NCBI GenBank assembly: GCA_019636385.1
Contig: JAHBXT010000003.1
Span: 868,001-932,000, forward strand
Source: Pirellulaceae bacterium
Lineage (GTDB): Bacteria > Planctomycetota > Planctomycetia > Pirellulales > Pirellulaceae
DNA length: 64,000 nt
Direction: 5' to 3'
Made by a program: the position numbers and the translations under genes. Position 1 is the stretch's first letter. Each line of letters begins with the position of its first letter. Positions 51,792-61,101 of this stretch are shown here, piece by piece. The notes beneath the pieces were generated by a model. That model was not told the origin of the DNA and did not search any database. It worked only from the letters and a program-made list of their open reading frames with translations.

Positions 51792-53846
51792 CTAATCGCC
51801 GCGCATGATGTTGCGGGTCACCTGTTCGACGCTTACCTGCCGACCTCCCAACTGACGCAACTGCGCCAGCAAATCTTCTGCTTCGACCTGGCCGATGGGA
51901 TCTGTGGGATCCTTTAGCATGTTTGACAGCGCTGCGGTGCGCGTATTGATTCTCAGCTGTAACGTGCGGATCAACCGCAACTCAGCCAATTTATCCACCA
52001 ACGGCTGAGCACCCGGTTCCTGCTCTTGCCCCGGCATCGACTGTTGTCGCTGCTTTTCGCGCTGTTGGTTGTCTTGTTTAACCTTGGCAATGGCTTCAAC
52101 CATCTCCTGAAGCGCTTGTAAAACGTCATTTTGCATCACTAAAGTGATGCGGCCTACATCGCCGGTCTCCAAGCGTAGAATTATTCCAGTGATATCCTGG
52201 TTAACCTGCACCAGAGCCTCGGGAAACGCTGCGCTCGATCCCTCTTCTCTGAGCAACAATAATGCTCGTTCGCCTTCTGCGGCTACTTTTTGCTCTTCGC
52301 GTCCCAGGGTTGCAGCCCGAGTCAGTATCTGACGGTCAGGCTGATCGCCCGCTACGTCATGCAAGCGCTGCGTCTCCGAAACAACGTTCGTGTGCAGCTC
52401 CAGCATCCTCCGCAGGCGGCTCTCCAACGTTTCAAGAGATCGACGAATCTCCTCTTCGCGCAGTTGATTGAGAATCTCTTCCAGGTCCTCCAAGGCTTCT
52501 TTCAACTGCTGTTCCGCCTGGAGTTGTTTTTCCACTGCCTGTTCGCGCTGCGCATCCTGTAGTTGCTGCTGAGCTTCCTGCATTCGTTGTCTGGCCTGCT
52601 GGATGCGCTTGGCAGCACGCTCGGCAGGTGTCTGCGGCTCAGGTGGACTTGAGTCACCCGACGGAGAACCACTGGATTGTTGGCCTTCAGATGGCTCAGA
52701 AGGCGATGGCTCTGAAGGCGATGAAGGCTGCGATGGGGTGGGTTGAGCTTGCGATGGCGGCGACGCATTTGGGGTAGCAGCGGGTGGTGCCGTGGATTGA
52801 GAATCATCCGGCGAAGGCTGCTGATCCGCTGCCGGCTGACCGTCGGATGGTTTATCAGACGGTTGATCGGACGACGCATTTGCTGGCTGTTCGGAGGAGG
52901 CTTGGTCCCTTTCAGAAGGCTTATTCGAAGAAGCTTGTTTGTCTGGTGCCATTGGCTGATCTGACGATTGCTGCTCTGCCGCTGGCTCACTTGCCGATTG
53001 GCTTTCAGGTGGCTGTTCAGTGGAGGATGGCTCGGTCGAACCGTCCTGAGGCTTGGCATCAGTTGGTTGCTGTAAATCTTGGGAAGATGAACGATCGCTG
53101 CCGTCGGTAGAGGGCGGAACTTGTTGATCAGATGCGTCCTTCCCAGAATCTGCGGATTCGGCAGTCGAGCTGTCCAACTCACCAGCGATCTGCTGAGCTT
53201 TGTTGGCCAATTGAGCTTGGTCCAGAGCCGCTTGTTGTGCAGACTGGCCGCCTTCTGTTCGGCCGCGCAAAGACGATTGCATCCGCAACAGGCGATCGGT
53301 CTCCTCGATCCACCGCCGCACCTGATCTCGCTGTTGACGCACCCGCTGTTCGCGGTTTTCGCTCTGCAACATCTCAAGTAGTCGTTTCAGTGCATCGCGC
53401 CCAGATTTTTGCTGGTCGATGGCTTCGCTCAGCCGATTGTCCGACAGATGTCGCGCAGCTCGTTCCAGCAAGTCAGCCAACTGCGCCTGCTTGCTGAGGC
53501 CTGCTGCCTGCTGCAATAAAGCGGCCCGAGTCGGATTATCCAGGGCCTCGATGTCCGCCGAGCGTAACAGCAGCGTTTCCAGCCGCGACAATTGTGTGGC
53601 GACTTGCTGCTGTCCAGTCGCCAGCGAATCGCTGCCGTCCGATTCCGTCGGTTGCGCACCGGCAAACGCGACGGCAATAAACGTTAATATGAAAAACGAC
53701 AGACAGCCAATCAGCCTACGCACGGTCAGACGCGGGTTGTGATTCAAGACCTTCGCCAGAGAAAAAAAAACTCGATCTGACCAAGTCAGCAAGCCTGTGA
53801 GCCGTGCAGTGAACGATTGTCGGCGGAAGCAGATGCTGGTTCTCAT
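51792..53846 (-). CDS. Large membrane-anchored coiled-coil protein with Ser/Pro/Gln-rich linker
   Basis: No enzymatic family was recognised. The 684-residue product has an N-terminal hydrophobic anchor (LIGCLSFFILTFIAVAFAGA). A helical region follows (about 80-220). Residues about 220-400 are a low-complexity Ser/Pro/Gln/Asp-rich linker, and residues about 405-470 a strong coiled coil (AKRIQQARQRMQEAQQQLQD). The C-terminus is helical (about 470-684). It is the middle gene of an operon whose first gene is a large membrane protein (overlap ATGA at 53843-53846) and whose last is pabA. The pair resembles the 'DUF4175 plus coiled-coil' proteins that accompany MoxR/Bat systems in planctomycetes, but no MoxR or VWA gene is here. 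Confidence 0.75.
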   Translation of the reverse strand: MRTSICFRRQSFTARLTGLLTWSDRVFFSLAKVLNHNPRLTVRRLIGCLSFFILTFIAVAFAGAQPTESDGSDSLATGQQQVATQLSRLETLLLRSADIEALDNPTRAALLQQAAGLSKQAQLADLLERAARHLSDNRLSEAIDQQKSGRDALKRLLEMLQSENREQRVRQQRDQVRRWIEETDRLLRMQSSLRGRTEGGQSAQQAALDQAQLANKAQQIAGELDSSTAESADSGKDASDQQVPPSTDGSDRSSSQDLQQPTDAKPQDGSTEPSSTEQPPESQSASEPAAEQQSSDQPMAPDKQASSNKPSERDQASSEQPANASSDQPSDKPSDGQPAADQQPSPDDSQSTAPPAATPNASPPSQAQPTPSQPSSPSEPSPSEPSEGQQSSGSPSGDSSPPEPQTPAERAAKRIQQARQRMQEAQQQLQDAQREQAVEKQLQAEQQLKEALEDLEEILNQLREEEIRRSLETLESRLRRMLELHTNVVSETQRLHDVAGDQPDRQILTRAATLGREEQKVAAEGERALLLLREEGSSAAFPEALVQVNQDITGIILRLETGDVGRITLVMQNDVLQALQEMVEAIAKVKQDNQQREKQRQQSMPGQEQEPGAQPLVDKLAELRLIRTLQLRINTRTAALSNMLKDPTDPIGQVEAEDLLAQLRQLGGRQVSVEQVTRNIMRGD

Positions 53847-56134
53847 TTGAATAAATCCAAAATACGCGCCTTTTGCGTCTCTTCCGTTTCCTTCAGTAGT
53901 CGCTCTTGTTCGTCCAACAGCCCGCGAACCAAGTCAATGATCTCGTTAAACGACTCCAAGTCCAGCATACTGGATTTGATCTCTTCCAGCGCTATCAATA
54001 TTTTTTCCAGCCAGGTCAGTGCCGCCACAGCTACCGGCTGGCCGCGATCAGCCGCCACCGCCGACTGCAGTTCGATCATGGCACGATCTAGTTGACTGTA
54101 CTGGTCGGCCAGCAATTGACCGAGCGGTTGCTCAACCTTCTCCAATAGTCGCTGCTGCCGGTCCAAGCTATCAATTCGATTATTCCTCAATTGTAGGCGG
54201 ACATTCTGTGTGCGACTGGCAATTCCTGCCAGTTCTTGCCGGGATTTGTCGGACTGCAATTGAGATTGTTGGGCCCTGAGCGTGGCGACAGGCTGCGAAT
54301 CGGTCGCTTCGGACAGGCCGCTTAGGGCCTGCTGCAGTTGCTGCAATTCATCGATGATCTGCTCCAGTCGCTGACGCAGTTCTAATTCCTGGCGGTCCAG
54401 GATCACAAGCAATTGATCAGGTGTCACCACGGCCAACTGTTGGGGCTGGCCGCGTCCAGCGTGAGGTAGATCGTCCAAGTTGTAGTAATCGGTGGCCTGC
54501 ACACACAAGCCAACGGTTGATCCCGGCTGTAGCCGCAACGTCCCCTGTTGGGCCAAAGCTTGAAAATCTACCTCTCCAGCTAATTGGTCAGCTTCTAACC
54601 GCAACGGTACTGGCTCCAGCAGCGTTTCATCGACCGAAAGCTCAGCGCTGACCTGAGCGACTCCGTGATCGTCAGTGACTTGCCCACGAACCGGCAGCAC
54701 CGCCTGGGGTGTAATCGCCAGTCCAATGCCTTCCAGCCGCGATTGCACATCGGGCTTGGTGTCCGACAGGACGGCGATCGTATAGCGCATAATCTGTTCG
54801 GCATACAAACCATAGTGATCCTGCAACAGGAGTTCCATCTGTAGATTCTGGCGTACCGGACCAAGCGAAATGCGAAAGCTGTGATCATTCGAGGATGCAG
54901 TCATTATTTCCGGTGACTCGAGCGCATCGATCGACTCTGATTGTCGCAGCGCGTATTGAACTTGCCCAAGCCGCGCATTGCAGTGACCGATCAGCGTGCA
55001 ATCTGTACCTTCGGGCAGCTTCAGCCCCGCTCGATACAATAACGTTTCTCGTGGGGCTCGCAGGCTCAACGAATCCATCAAGTAGCCGGGATAGACGCAC
55101 TCCAGGAACATCTCGGTAACAACCGTCCGATCGACGACTTCCAGCTGCAAATTGCGCAATCGGGTATCCAGGCCAACCACATCAATCGACAGGCTATGGG
55201 ACAAGCCATCCAGAGGAGGTCCGTCCAAGGTGAAATGCTGCCAGCCTTCGATGGGCACGCCGATACGTCGCATGTTGGCGCGACCACGAGTACTATCCGC
55301 GCCGCGATAATACAGCGTGCATACCTCCGGAATGCGCGGGGCGTTGGCGTCTGCGGATACTTGCAGCAGCGGAGAGGCCCCAGAGGGAATGCGGGCCACC
55401 TGGTTATCAAAAACTATTTTGGACTGTTGAGCACTCAATTGCCCAGTAAAACTTGGAATCGGCAACTGCAGCCAATCGACTCGCAGCACTGCCGAGCGGG
55501 GCCACGGCTGGTCAGAAAGTGCAAACAATCGCGAACCCCACAGACTCATCCACTCCCACGAAAAAACCGTGGCCAGAAGCGTCAGCAACATGCTCAATCC
55601 GACCACCGCTCTCAGTCTGCGGATCGGACGCCAATTGAACAGTTGGTCTGGCTGGACATGGCGAATCGACCGCTCGGCTAGCCCCACAGCCCGGTGCAAC
55701 ATTTCCGCGTGAGCTTGGGGATTGATCTCCCGGACCTCCCGGTGGCTCAACTGGACGGCCGTGATCAGCGTATTGTTCAGCTCGGGATGTTGGCGTTCGA
55801 CCAGCAGCGCTAGCGACGCATCATCGACGCGCGTCAACCAACGCGGCAACAACCAGCGTGCGGATAGCCATACAGCGCCCGCCACCATCAGACCCAGCAG
55901 GGCAATGCGGACCGCAGTTGGCGATTCGCTGGCGCCCACGCGTACGGGCAAGTAGTCGATGGCTGCCCCGATCCAGAAGACCAGCAGCAGCCACATCACC
56001 ACCATCAGCAGCCATTGCCAACACAAATAGGTACGCAGCAGGCCCCGAGTCTCAGCCAGCCTGCTCTGAATGGCTGCTGGTAGAGGTCGTGTGCCAATGA
56101 ACGCGCTGGCTGAACTGTCACTCTCTGAGGTCAT
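53843..56134 (-). CDS. Large DUF4175-like membrane protein
   Basis: The ATG at 56132-56134 is used in place of a TTG at 56158. The 763-residue protein has two N-terminal hydrophobic helices (WLLMVVMWLLLVFWIGAAID and AVRIALLGLMVAGAVWLSA), then a basic segment (RWLLPRWLTRVDDASLALLV) and a third helix near 165 (VVGLSMLLTLLATVFSWEWM). A large beta-rich extracytoplasmic region follows to about 560, and helices with coiled-coil potential follow at 560-720. The layout matches DUF4175-type proteins found in planctomycetes and Bacteroidetes beside Bat aerotolerance genes. The stop overlaps the next start (ATGA), so the two are coupled. No catalytic motif was seen. Confidence 0.75.
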   Translation of the reverse strand: MTSESDSSASAFIGTRPLPAAIQSRLAETRGLLRTYLCWQWLLMVVMWLLLVFWIGAAIDYLPVRVGASESPTAVRIALLGLMVAGAVWLSARWLLPRWLTRVDDASLALLVERQHPELNNTLITAVQLSHREVREINPQAHAEMLHRAVGLAERSIRHVQPDQLFNWRPIRRLRAVVGLSMLLTLLATVFSWEWMSLWGSRLFALSDQPWPRSAVLRVDWLQLPIPSFTGQLSAQQSKIVFDNQVARIPSGASPLLQVSADANAPRIPEVCTLYYRGADSTRGRANMRRIGVPIEGWQHFTLDGPPLDGLSHSLSIDVVGLDTRLRNLQLEVVDRTVVTEMFLECVYPGYLMDSLSLRAPRETLLYRAGLKLPEGTDCTLIGHCNARLGQVQYALRQSESIDALESPEIMTASSNDHSFRISLGPVRQNLQMELLLQDHYGLYAEQIMRYTIAVLSDTKPDVQSRLEGIGLAITPQAVLPVRGQVTDDHGVAQVSAELSVDETLLEPVPLRLEADQLAGEVDFQALAQQGTLRLQPGSTVGLCVQATDYYNLDDLPHAGRGQPQQLAVVTPDQLLVILDRQELELRQRLEQIIDELQQLQQALSGLSEATDSQPVATLRAQQSQLQSDKSRQELAGIASRTQNVRLQLRNNRIDSLDRQQRLLEKVEQPLGQLLADQYSQLDRAMIELQSAVAADRGQPVAVAALTWLEKILIALEEIKSSMLDLESFNEIIDLVRGLLDEQERLLKETEETQKARILDLFK

Positions 56135-56239
56135 TGCGTACCACTTAACAGATTCCAATTGGCTCGCTTAGCAGTTTCCGGCTAAGTCCACTGGGCAGGG
56201 ATATCCCGAGTCTGTGTTATCAGCCCTCTAGCTGGTTAA

Positions 56240-56263
56240 CACGGATATCTTCCGATATCCGTG
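56240..56263. terminator. Hairpin between fabD-like and DUF4175-like genes
   Basis: CACGGATATC and its complement (56240-56249, 56254-56263) form a perfect 10-base stem with a four-base loop. It lies after the stop of the fabD-like gene and before the next start on the minus strand. No T-run follows, so it is a possible terminator only. Confidence 0.5.
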
Positions 56264-56359
56264 GGCAAGCGAAAAGAGTGGGTGGCGAGTAAGACTGCGC
56301 AAAGTTCTCAATTGAGCGTGTTCACACCCGCTGCATGGGCGAGACACCTGCCTCACGCC

Positions 56360-57502
56360 TTAAAACCTCTGCTGTAGTAGCCAGTCTTCGAGATTGACTT
56401 GCAGGATCATCGTGGCACGCAGCAGCGCGGTGCGCTGAGGCAACATGACCTGCAGCCAACGGCGCTGGGCGGCCAGGGAGAGCGCCCGAATGCTGATGTT
56501 GGCCTTGGATTGAGCTTCCACGTTGTCCCGCAAGCGCGTGAACGTAGCCGGTATGATGTTGGGTTCGGGGCCGACATGGATAAAGGTTTCTATGCCCATC
56601 AACAAGGCTTCGTACATGGCGTCCCATAGCCGCTGCGGATGGTCGATCCACTTGTGCATCAGGTCGCGAGCGTTCAGTTTGTCATAGCTGACCTTGCCGG
56701 TAACCAGCGATAGGATGGGGGGCACGGGCTTTTCATACTTGACGTCGATGGTCTGCATCATGACCGCCGAACGATTGGGGATGGCTCGTTGCCACATGAT
56801 GGGTGTGTGCAGCGGAGGCCAAGCACCTTGATTGGCGCGGAGGTACGTTTGCGGCAAGGTCCGCTTCATGAGTTCTCGAAAGCGGTCGATCGTATCGCCC
56901 TGCCCCATCAATAACAACGAATTGGGAGCCAGATACGTGGATATTGACAGAGTGCCGTTTCCTTCAGCAGTGATTTCCATACACAGCCGATGCACCTGGT
57001 CGGTATCCACCTTCTTTTCGCGGGAAAACAATACTGCCAGCTTGACCCCTTCGGCTAGCGCAATGCAATCCTCTGACAAGGCCATCGGAACCGACAGGGC
57101 GTCTCTGAGGCTCATCAGACCCCCAGCGACAATCGCCCCCACTTCGCCCAAACTAAACCCTAGGCTGACTTTGGCGCGCGTATAGTCGATATCGAAAAAC
57201 TCCTTCAACAAGTGCAGTTGCGCTTGCTCCATTGCCAGGATGATGGAAATGGCTTCCGAGTAGTCATGGAGAGTCGTTTCCTGGTTCTTGCGCACCCGTT
57301 CGATCAAATCGACGTCGCGACCTGCGAACTCCTTACAGACCTGTTGGGCTTCGCGAAGATACTGAGCCACGATGTCGCCATATCGTGGATGTGCGAGCAG
57401 CTCTGCGCTACGTCCCAAGTTGGTTTGGTTGTAGCCGCGAAACGACAATGCGGACTGTGGCAGGCGGTGCTTCAGCTCAGCGGCATCAATCGGTCGATCC
57501 AT
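56360..57502 (-). CDS. FabD-like acyltransferase (malonyl-CoA:ACP type)
   Basis: The start chosen is ATG at 57500-57502, giving 380 residues; an earlier start at 57577 would add 25 residues unlike the family. The alpha/beta hydrolase-like acyltransferase fold carries the nucleophile Ser117 in SLGFSLGEVGAI, where the family normally has GHSLGE, and the catalytic His232 in WPPLHTPIM. Thus the usual His beside the nucleophile is Phe. A C-terminal segment FIHVGPEPNIIPATF matches the V-x-x-G-P end of FabD. The protein is larger than FabD (about 310). The substrate may be another acyl-CoA. It has no adjacent fab genes; its neighbours are a kinase fusion and a membrane protein. Confidence 0.8.
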   Translation of the reverse strand: MDRPIDAAELKHRLPQSALSFRGYNQTNLGRSAELLAHPRYGDIVAQYLREAQQVCKEFAGRDVDLIERVRKNQETTLHDYSEAISIILAMEQAQLHLLKEFFDIDYTRAKVSLGFSLGEVGAIVAGGLMSLRDALSVPMALSEDCIALAEGVKLAVLFSREKKVDTDQVHRLCMEITAEGNGTLSISTYLAPNSLLLMGQGDTIDRFRELMKRTLPQTYLRANQGAWPPLHTPIMWQRAIPNRSAVMMQTIDVKYEKPVPPILSLVTGKVSYDKLNARDLMHKWIDHPQRLWDAMYEALLMGIETFIHVGPEPNIIPATFTRLRDNVEAQSKANISIRALSLAAQRRWLQVMLPQRTALLRATMILQVNLEDWLLQQRF

Positions 57503-57755
57503 TCCCGTTTCCAATTCCCTTTTGTCGTATTCAGCTAAGCCGTGCGGCCAGGCGATTTGATGCCCCAGAGGATGCACTCACACGACAGAATCGTCAAGCT
57601 GACCGACGAGGCTAGTCAGCGTAATTTTGCGCACAAAACCAAAGATTCAGCTAAAATCGGCACAACTCCGCATCCGGGCTATCCCAGTGGATGCTGGTTT
57701 GGGGGGGCAGAATTCTATGGCCTTGAAAAAACGAGCTCGAGCCAGAATATCCAAG

Positions 57756-59288
57756 CTAAAATTGAGCGAGATCGACCACGAACTGGCGCTCCGATACCGT
57801 CAGCGGCTCGTTGGCCTGCAATTGCGCTGCCAGCACATTCTGGTCTGCATCAGAGGCATCATTGCCTTTTGAGTTGCGCTCTGCTATTCGGCGTTTGAGT
57901 TCACCAACATCAGACGTAAATGGGCAAATGCGGTAAGGTACGGCCAGACGAGCGGCCAGTTGATGAAACCTTTGACGCTGATCGAATCTCAAAAACGTAG
58001 CATCAATAACTACCGGGAATCCGGCCACGAGCACTTGCTCGGCCAATTGTTCCAGCTTTTGGTAGGTTTCCAGGCTCCCCTGAGATGAATACATTTGCTC
58101 CGACTGACCCGCGGACGGGCGCTCGGTTGGCAGAAGGCCAAACAATCGCTTACGCTCGACATCCGAGCGAATGCGAATGTAGCCACACTGTTCGACCAAT
58201 CTTTGCGTTCCGTAGGTTTTTCCGCTGCCGGAGACGCCGTGAGTTATCGTCAGCGTACGATTTGGCGGATGCGTAAATCGCCAGGCCATTTCCAGATAAT
58301 GCAGTTCGTCATCAATCAGCCGTTCGCGCTGCTCAGACGCGACGTCCTTCTGCAGCCATCGCAACTGACACACTTTGGCTCGAACCATGGCCCGATACAC
58401 CAGATAAAAAGGCAGGACAGACAGACCAGAATAATCGCCTGAGCTTTCCAGGTAACCATCCAAAAACCGCCAGCCTAGATCACTGCGCCGGTGATCGCAC
58501 AGGTCCATGATCAGGAATGCGATCTCATTCATGACATCAATCCAGTACAGCTCTGGATTGAATTCGATGCAATCGAAAGGCATCAATCGACCTTGCCATC
58601 GAATTAGATTTCCCAAATGCAAATCCCCATGGCACTCGCGTATGTGCCCCAGTGCCTTGCGCTGCCGCCAAATCTCTGAAAGCTGCTGGCACTTCTGGCG
58701 TGTCCAACTGTCGATGCTGTCCAGTTGCGAACGTCGACCGGGTAATAATTGGGTTTGCAGCTGTCCGATATTGTCCAAAGCAAAGCGACGAATCTGTGAC
58801 TGAATGCCCAGCTCAGGCTGCTGGGCAGTCGCAGCAATTCGATGAAACTGGGCTACTTGAGTTGCCAGCTCGGAGAACTCAAGCGGACTCAATTCGTTTG
58901 CGGCCACCAAGTTGCCGGCCAACTGGGATTGCTCGAAACGCCACATGCGCACAGCGTATTCAACCGCCGTTCCCGTGCCGCCTACGACCAAGTGATCGTT
59001 ATCAATGACGATGGGGACGACATCCAGATATAAATCATGGCTATAGCGCTTATTGCGACGCACTTCTTCTTGGCAATAATGCAATCGCTTTGCAAGTGTG
59101 GTAAAATCTGCGAACCCAAAGTTGAGCGGTTTCTTGACTTTGTACGCGTAATCGCCGGCCAGAAACACCCAAGAAATGTGAGTCTCGCACAACTGGACCG
59201 TCGGGGCGTGATGGCGATACGCGATTGGGTCTAAGAGTTGTTGGACGAGATCACTGCCATGTGGTAACAATGTTTCGCCGCTGTTCAT
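57756..59288 (-). CDS. Aminoglycoside-phosphotransferase-like plus AAA/Zeta-type ATPase fusion
   Basis: The 510-residue protein is a two-domain fusion (COG2187-COG0645 type). The N-terminal 330 residues resemble aminoglycoside phosphotransferase/choline kinase folds: VFLAGDYAYKVKKPLNFGF, then ECHGDLHLGNLIRWQGRLMP and FDCIEFNPELYWIDVMNEIA, including the catalytic Asp in HGDLHLGN. The C-terminal 170 residues form a P-loop domain (THGVSGSGKTYGTQRLVEQC) with VVIDATFLRFDQRQRF. The molecular function of these fusions is not known; phosphorylation of a small molecule is expected. The gene is divergent from the NMN adenylyltransferase-like gene with 73 bases between. Confidence 0.88.
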   Translation of the reverse strand: MNSGETLLPHGSDLVQQLLDPIAYRHHAPTVQLCETHISWVFLAGDYAYKVKKPLNFGFADFTTLAKRLHYCQEEVRRNKRYSHDLYLDVVPIVIDNDHLVVGGTGTAVEYAVRMWRFEQSQLAGNLVAANELSPLEFSELATQVAQFHRIAATAQQPELGIQSQIRRFALDNIGQLQTQLLPGRRSQLDSIDSWTRQKCQQLSEIWRQRKALGHIRECHGDLHLGNLIRWQGRLMPFDCIEFNPELYWIDVMNEIAFLIMDLCDHRRSDLGWRFLDGYLESSGDYSGLSVLPFYLVYRAMVRAKVCQLRWLQKDVASEQRERLIDDELHYLEMAWRFTHPPNRTLTITHGVSGSGKTYGTQRLVEQCGYIRIRSDVERKRLFGLLPTERPSAGQSEQMYSSQGSLETYQKLEQLAEQVLVAGFPVVIDATFLRFDQRQRFHQLAARLAVPYRICPFTSDVGELKRRIAERNSKGNDASDADQNVLAAQLQANEPLTVSERQFVVDLAQF

Positions 59289-59361
59289 AGGAATACTCGC
59301 TCTGCTGCCATGGTATGATGAACACCACCGTACGGCGACCCGTAAATGAACGACCCGACTG

Positions 59362-59991
59362 ATGAATTCGAGCCGGCAAACTATGTTAACCGTAATTGTT
59401 GGCCGATTTCAGCCCCTGCATTTGGGGCATCAGGCCATGATTGAATGTGCTTTGGCCGATGCAGATGTCGTGTTAATCATCCTCGGTTCGGCGTTTCAAC
59501 CTCCATCGCCCAGGAATCCGTTTAACTGGCAACAGCGGTCAGAGATGATCTGCCACAGTATCCGCCGGCCAGGCCGTGATCGCTTGTGCATAGCTCCCTT
59601 GTGCGACTACAACAATTCTGAGCGTTGGGCCAGGGCACTAGCCGCCAGCGTGCGCCGCGCAGCTCGAAACTTGTTGCCTGAAAACTGTGGTAAAGTACGG
59701 CTCCAACATACGTTTGAAAATGCTGAGCTGACATCACATCCAGAGTTTGCCAAGTGGGATATCCAGCCGGTCGAGCGCCACGGCGACTACAGCGGCCAAC
59801 GCATTCGCGATCTACTTTTTTCAGCATTTTTTTCACGGTCAGCAGCTGGTGTCGCTCGAATGGATTCAGCTATGCGAGATATTGCAGATCAACTTCCGCA
59901 ACCTGTTGCCCTGTGGCTTGAGTCATGGCTGGAAAGCTCTATCTATCCGGTCCTGGCTGGCCAATGGCAGGCATTGCATGAGCCCCACTAG
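59362..59991 (+). CDS. nadM: Nicotinamide-nucleotide adenylyltransferase-like protein (NadM type)
   Basis: The 209-residue protein has the nucleotidyltransferase core with TVIVGRFQPLHLGHQAMIEC near residues 10-29 and the H-x-G-H motif (HLGH), then LIILGSAFQPPSPRNPFNWQ and the C-terminal YSGQRIRDLLF, matching the ISGT-x-IR element of archaeal-type NMN adenylyltransferases. These join NMN and ATP to NAD+. In many bacteria the same domain is fused to a Nudix domain; here it is single. No other NAD genes are near. Two start codons (59362, 59383) are possible. Confidence 0.85.
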   Translation: MNSSRQTMLTVIVGRFQPLHLGHQAMIECALADADVVLIILGSAFQPPSPRNPFNWQQRSEMICHSIRRPGRDRLCIAPLCDYNNSERWARALAASVRRAARNLLPENCGKVRLQHTFENAELTSHPEFAKWDIQPVERHGDYSGQRIRDLLFSAFFSRSAAGVARMDSAMRDIADQLPQPVALWLESWLESSIYPVLAGQWQALHEPH

Positions 59992-60202
59992 GGTTGGCGT
60001 ACGGCACCTATTTCTAACTGTCTTCGCGATCGCGTAAGCTGGCATTGCTCCCGGTGACGGCAGGTTGGGCGAGCTGTATAGGAGTCTTCCGTCCACGACA
60101 GGAATACCAAAGAAGCACGCTAGGCTGGTTCGATGGAAAGATGACATGTGCGTCGCCCCGGCGCTCTCTGTAATTTTGCTAGCTGACTGCGGAGCCTGGA
60201 CT

Positions 60203-61018
60203 ATGTATCGCTATCAATTTGTTTGTATTGCCGCTGGTTCATGGTTGGCTCTGGTTGCCATGGCACAATGTCAGGTCGCAGCCCAAGTACAAATTGCTCC
60301 GGCCTACTCGGTACCAAACTTTGATGCACCCAGCCACATGACTAGTGGCCGGGCTAGTGTCGGCACAGTCCCGGCCAGGCAAGTCAGTTATGCAACCACG
60401 GAACAGGCTCACGGCTACCAACAACCTTACCAACAACCTTACCAACAACCTTACCAACAACCTTACCAACAACCTTACCAACAACCTTACCAGCAACCAT
60501 CGTGTGGCTCTGAGATGGGCTGCGGCCACGGCTGTGGCCAGCAGCCGTCAGCATTTTGGACCATGTATTACCGAAACGTGCGCTGGCCCTATCCCTTTCG
60601 AGCACAGGACGTTAACTCCGTCTGCTCCTATTTCGACATCCAGCGAGAAAACGGTTGGAAACTGCGGAATACCGTTGGCAATGCGCTGTTTGATCCAAAC
60701 AATCACTGTTTGACCGAAGCCGGCAAGAATCACATCCGCTCGATTCTAAACGACAATCCGGTAGATCGCCGCGTGATCTACGTTCTGCATGGAGCAGACG
60801 AAAAGCAGACAGCCCAGCGCATTGAGTCGACTCAATTGGCGATATCAGAAATGCTGCCCGTCGGCAATCTGCCGCCGATCTATGTCACCGATCGCGACGC
60901 GCCGGGCTCGTCTGGAGCATATCAAACAGCGATCATGCGGGCCATGGAGCAGTCCATGCCTGCACCACGGCTGCCTGCTGTGCAAAGGAGCGGACAAGAC
61001 TCCGCATCATCCAATTAA
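60203..61018 (+). CDS. Exported protein with QQPY tandem repeats
   Basis: The ATG at 60203 is chosen since GGAG lies eight bases upstream and it opens a signal peptide (MYRYQFVCIAAGSWLALVAM). The frame is open upstream to 60065. The 271-residue product has a Gln/Pro/Tyr tandem repeat (about seven QQPY units, residues 72-99) encoded by a 12-base DNA repeat. This is followed by a Cys/Gly-rich hinge (CGSEMGCGHGCGQQ) and a C-terminal globular domain with WTMYYRNVRWPYPFRAQDVN and LHGADEKQTAQRIESTQLAI. No family was recognised. Proteins of this shape in planctomycetes are surface or periplasmic. The repeat probably forms a flexible linker or adhesive segment. Confidence 0.75.
   Translation: MYRYQFVCIAAGSWLALVAMAQCQVAAQVQIAPAYSVPNFDAPSHMTSGRASVGTVPARQVSYATTEQAHGYQQPYQQPYQQPYQQPYQQPYQQPYQQPSCGSEMGCGHGCGQQPSAFWTMYYRNVRWPYPFRAQDVNSVCSYFDIQRENGWKLRNTVGNALFDPNNHCLTEAGKNHIRSILNDNPVDRRVIYVLHGADEKQTAQRIESTQLAISEMLPVGNLPPIYVTDRDAPGSSGAYQTAIMRAMEQSMPAPRLPAVQRSGQDSASSN
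60416..60499 (+). repeat. 12-base tandem repeat (TACCAACAACCT)
   Basis: Six perfect units and one degenerate unit in frame encode a Tyr-Gln-Gln-Pro repeat. Identical copies suggest recent expansion; copy number may vary between strains. Confidence 0.9.
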
Positions 61019-61101
61019 GGCTACTGCACACATCGTACAGCACTATAATCGTCAAGTGTGGCTAGTTCGTGGCGGACTAGCCAGCAACCTGTCGGTAGAG
61101 C

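Noticed and set aside
57717..57872. Small plus-strand frame (51 residues, basic) overlapping the kinase fusion antisense
   Set aside because: It has a G-run upstream but overlaps the end of a well-supported gene by more than 100 bases, and no homologue is apparent, so it is treated as chance.
60416..60499. Regular repeats that could be mistaken for a CRISPR array
   Set aside because: The units are contiguous 12-mers in a coding frame, with no spacers and no cas genes in the window.
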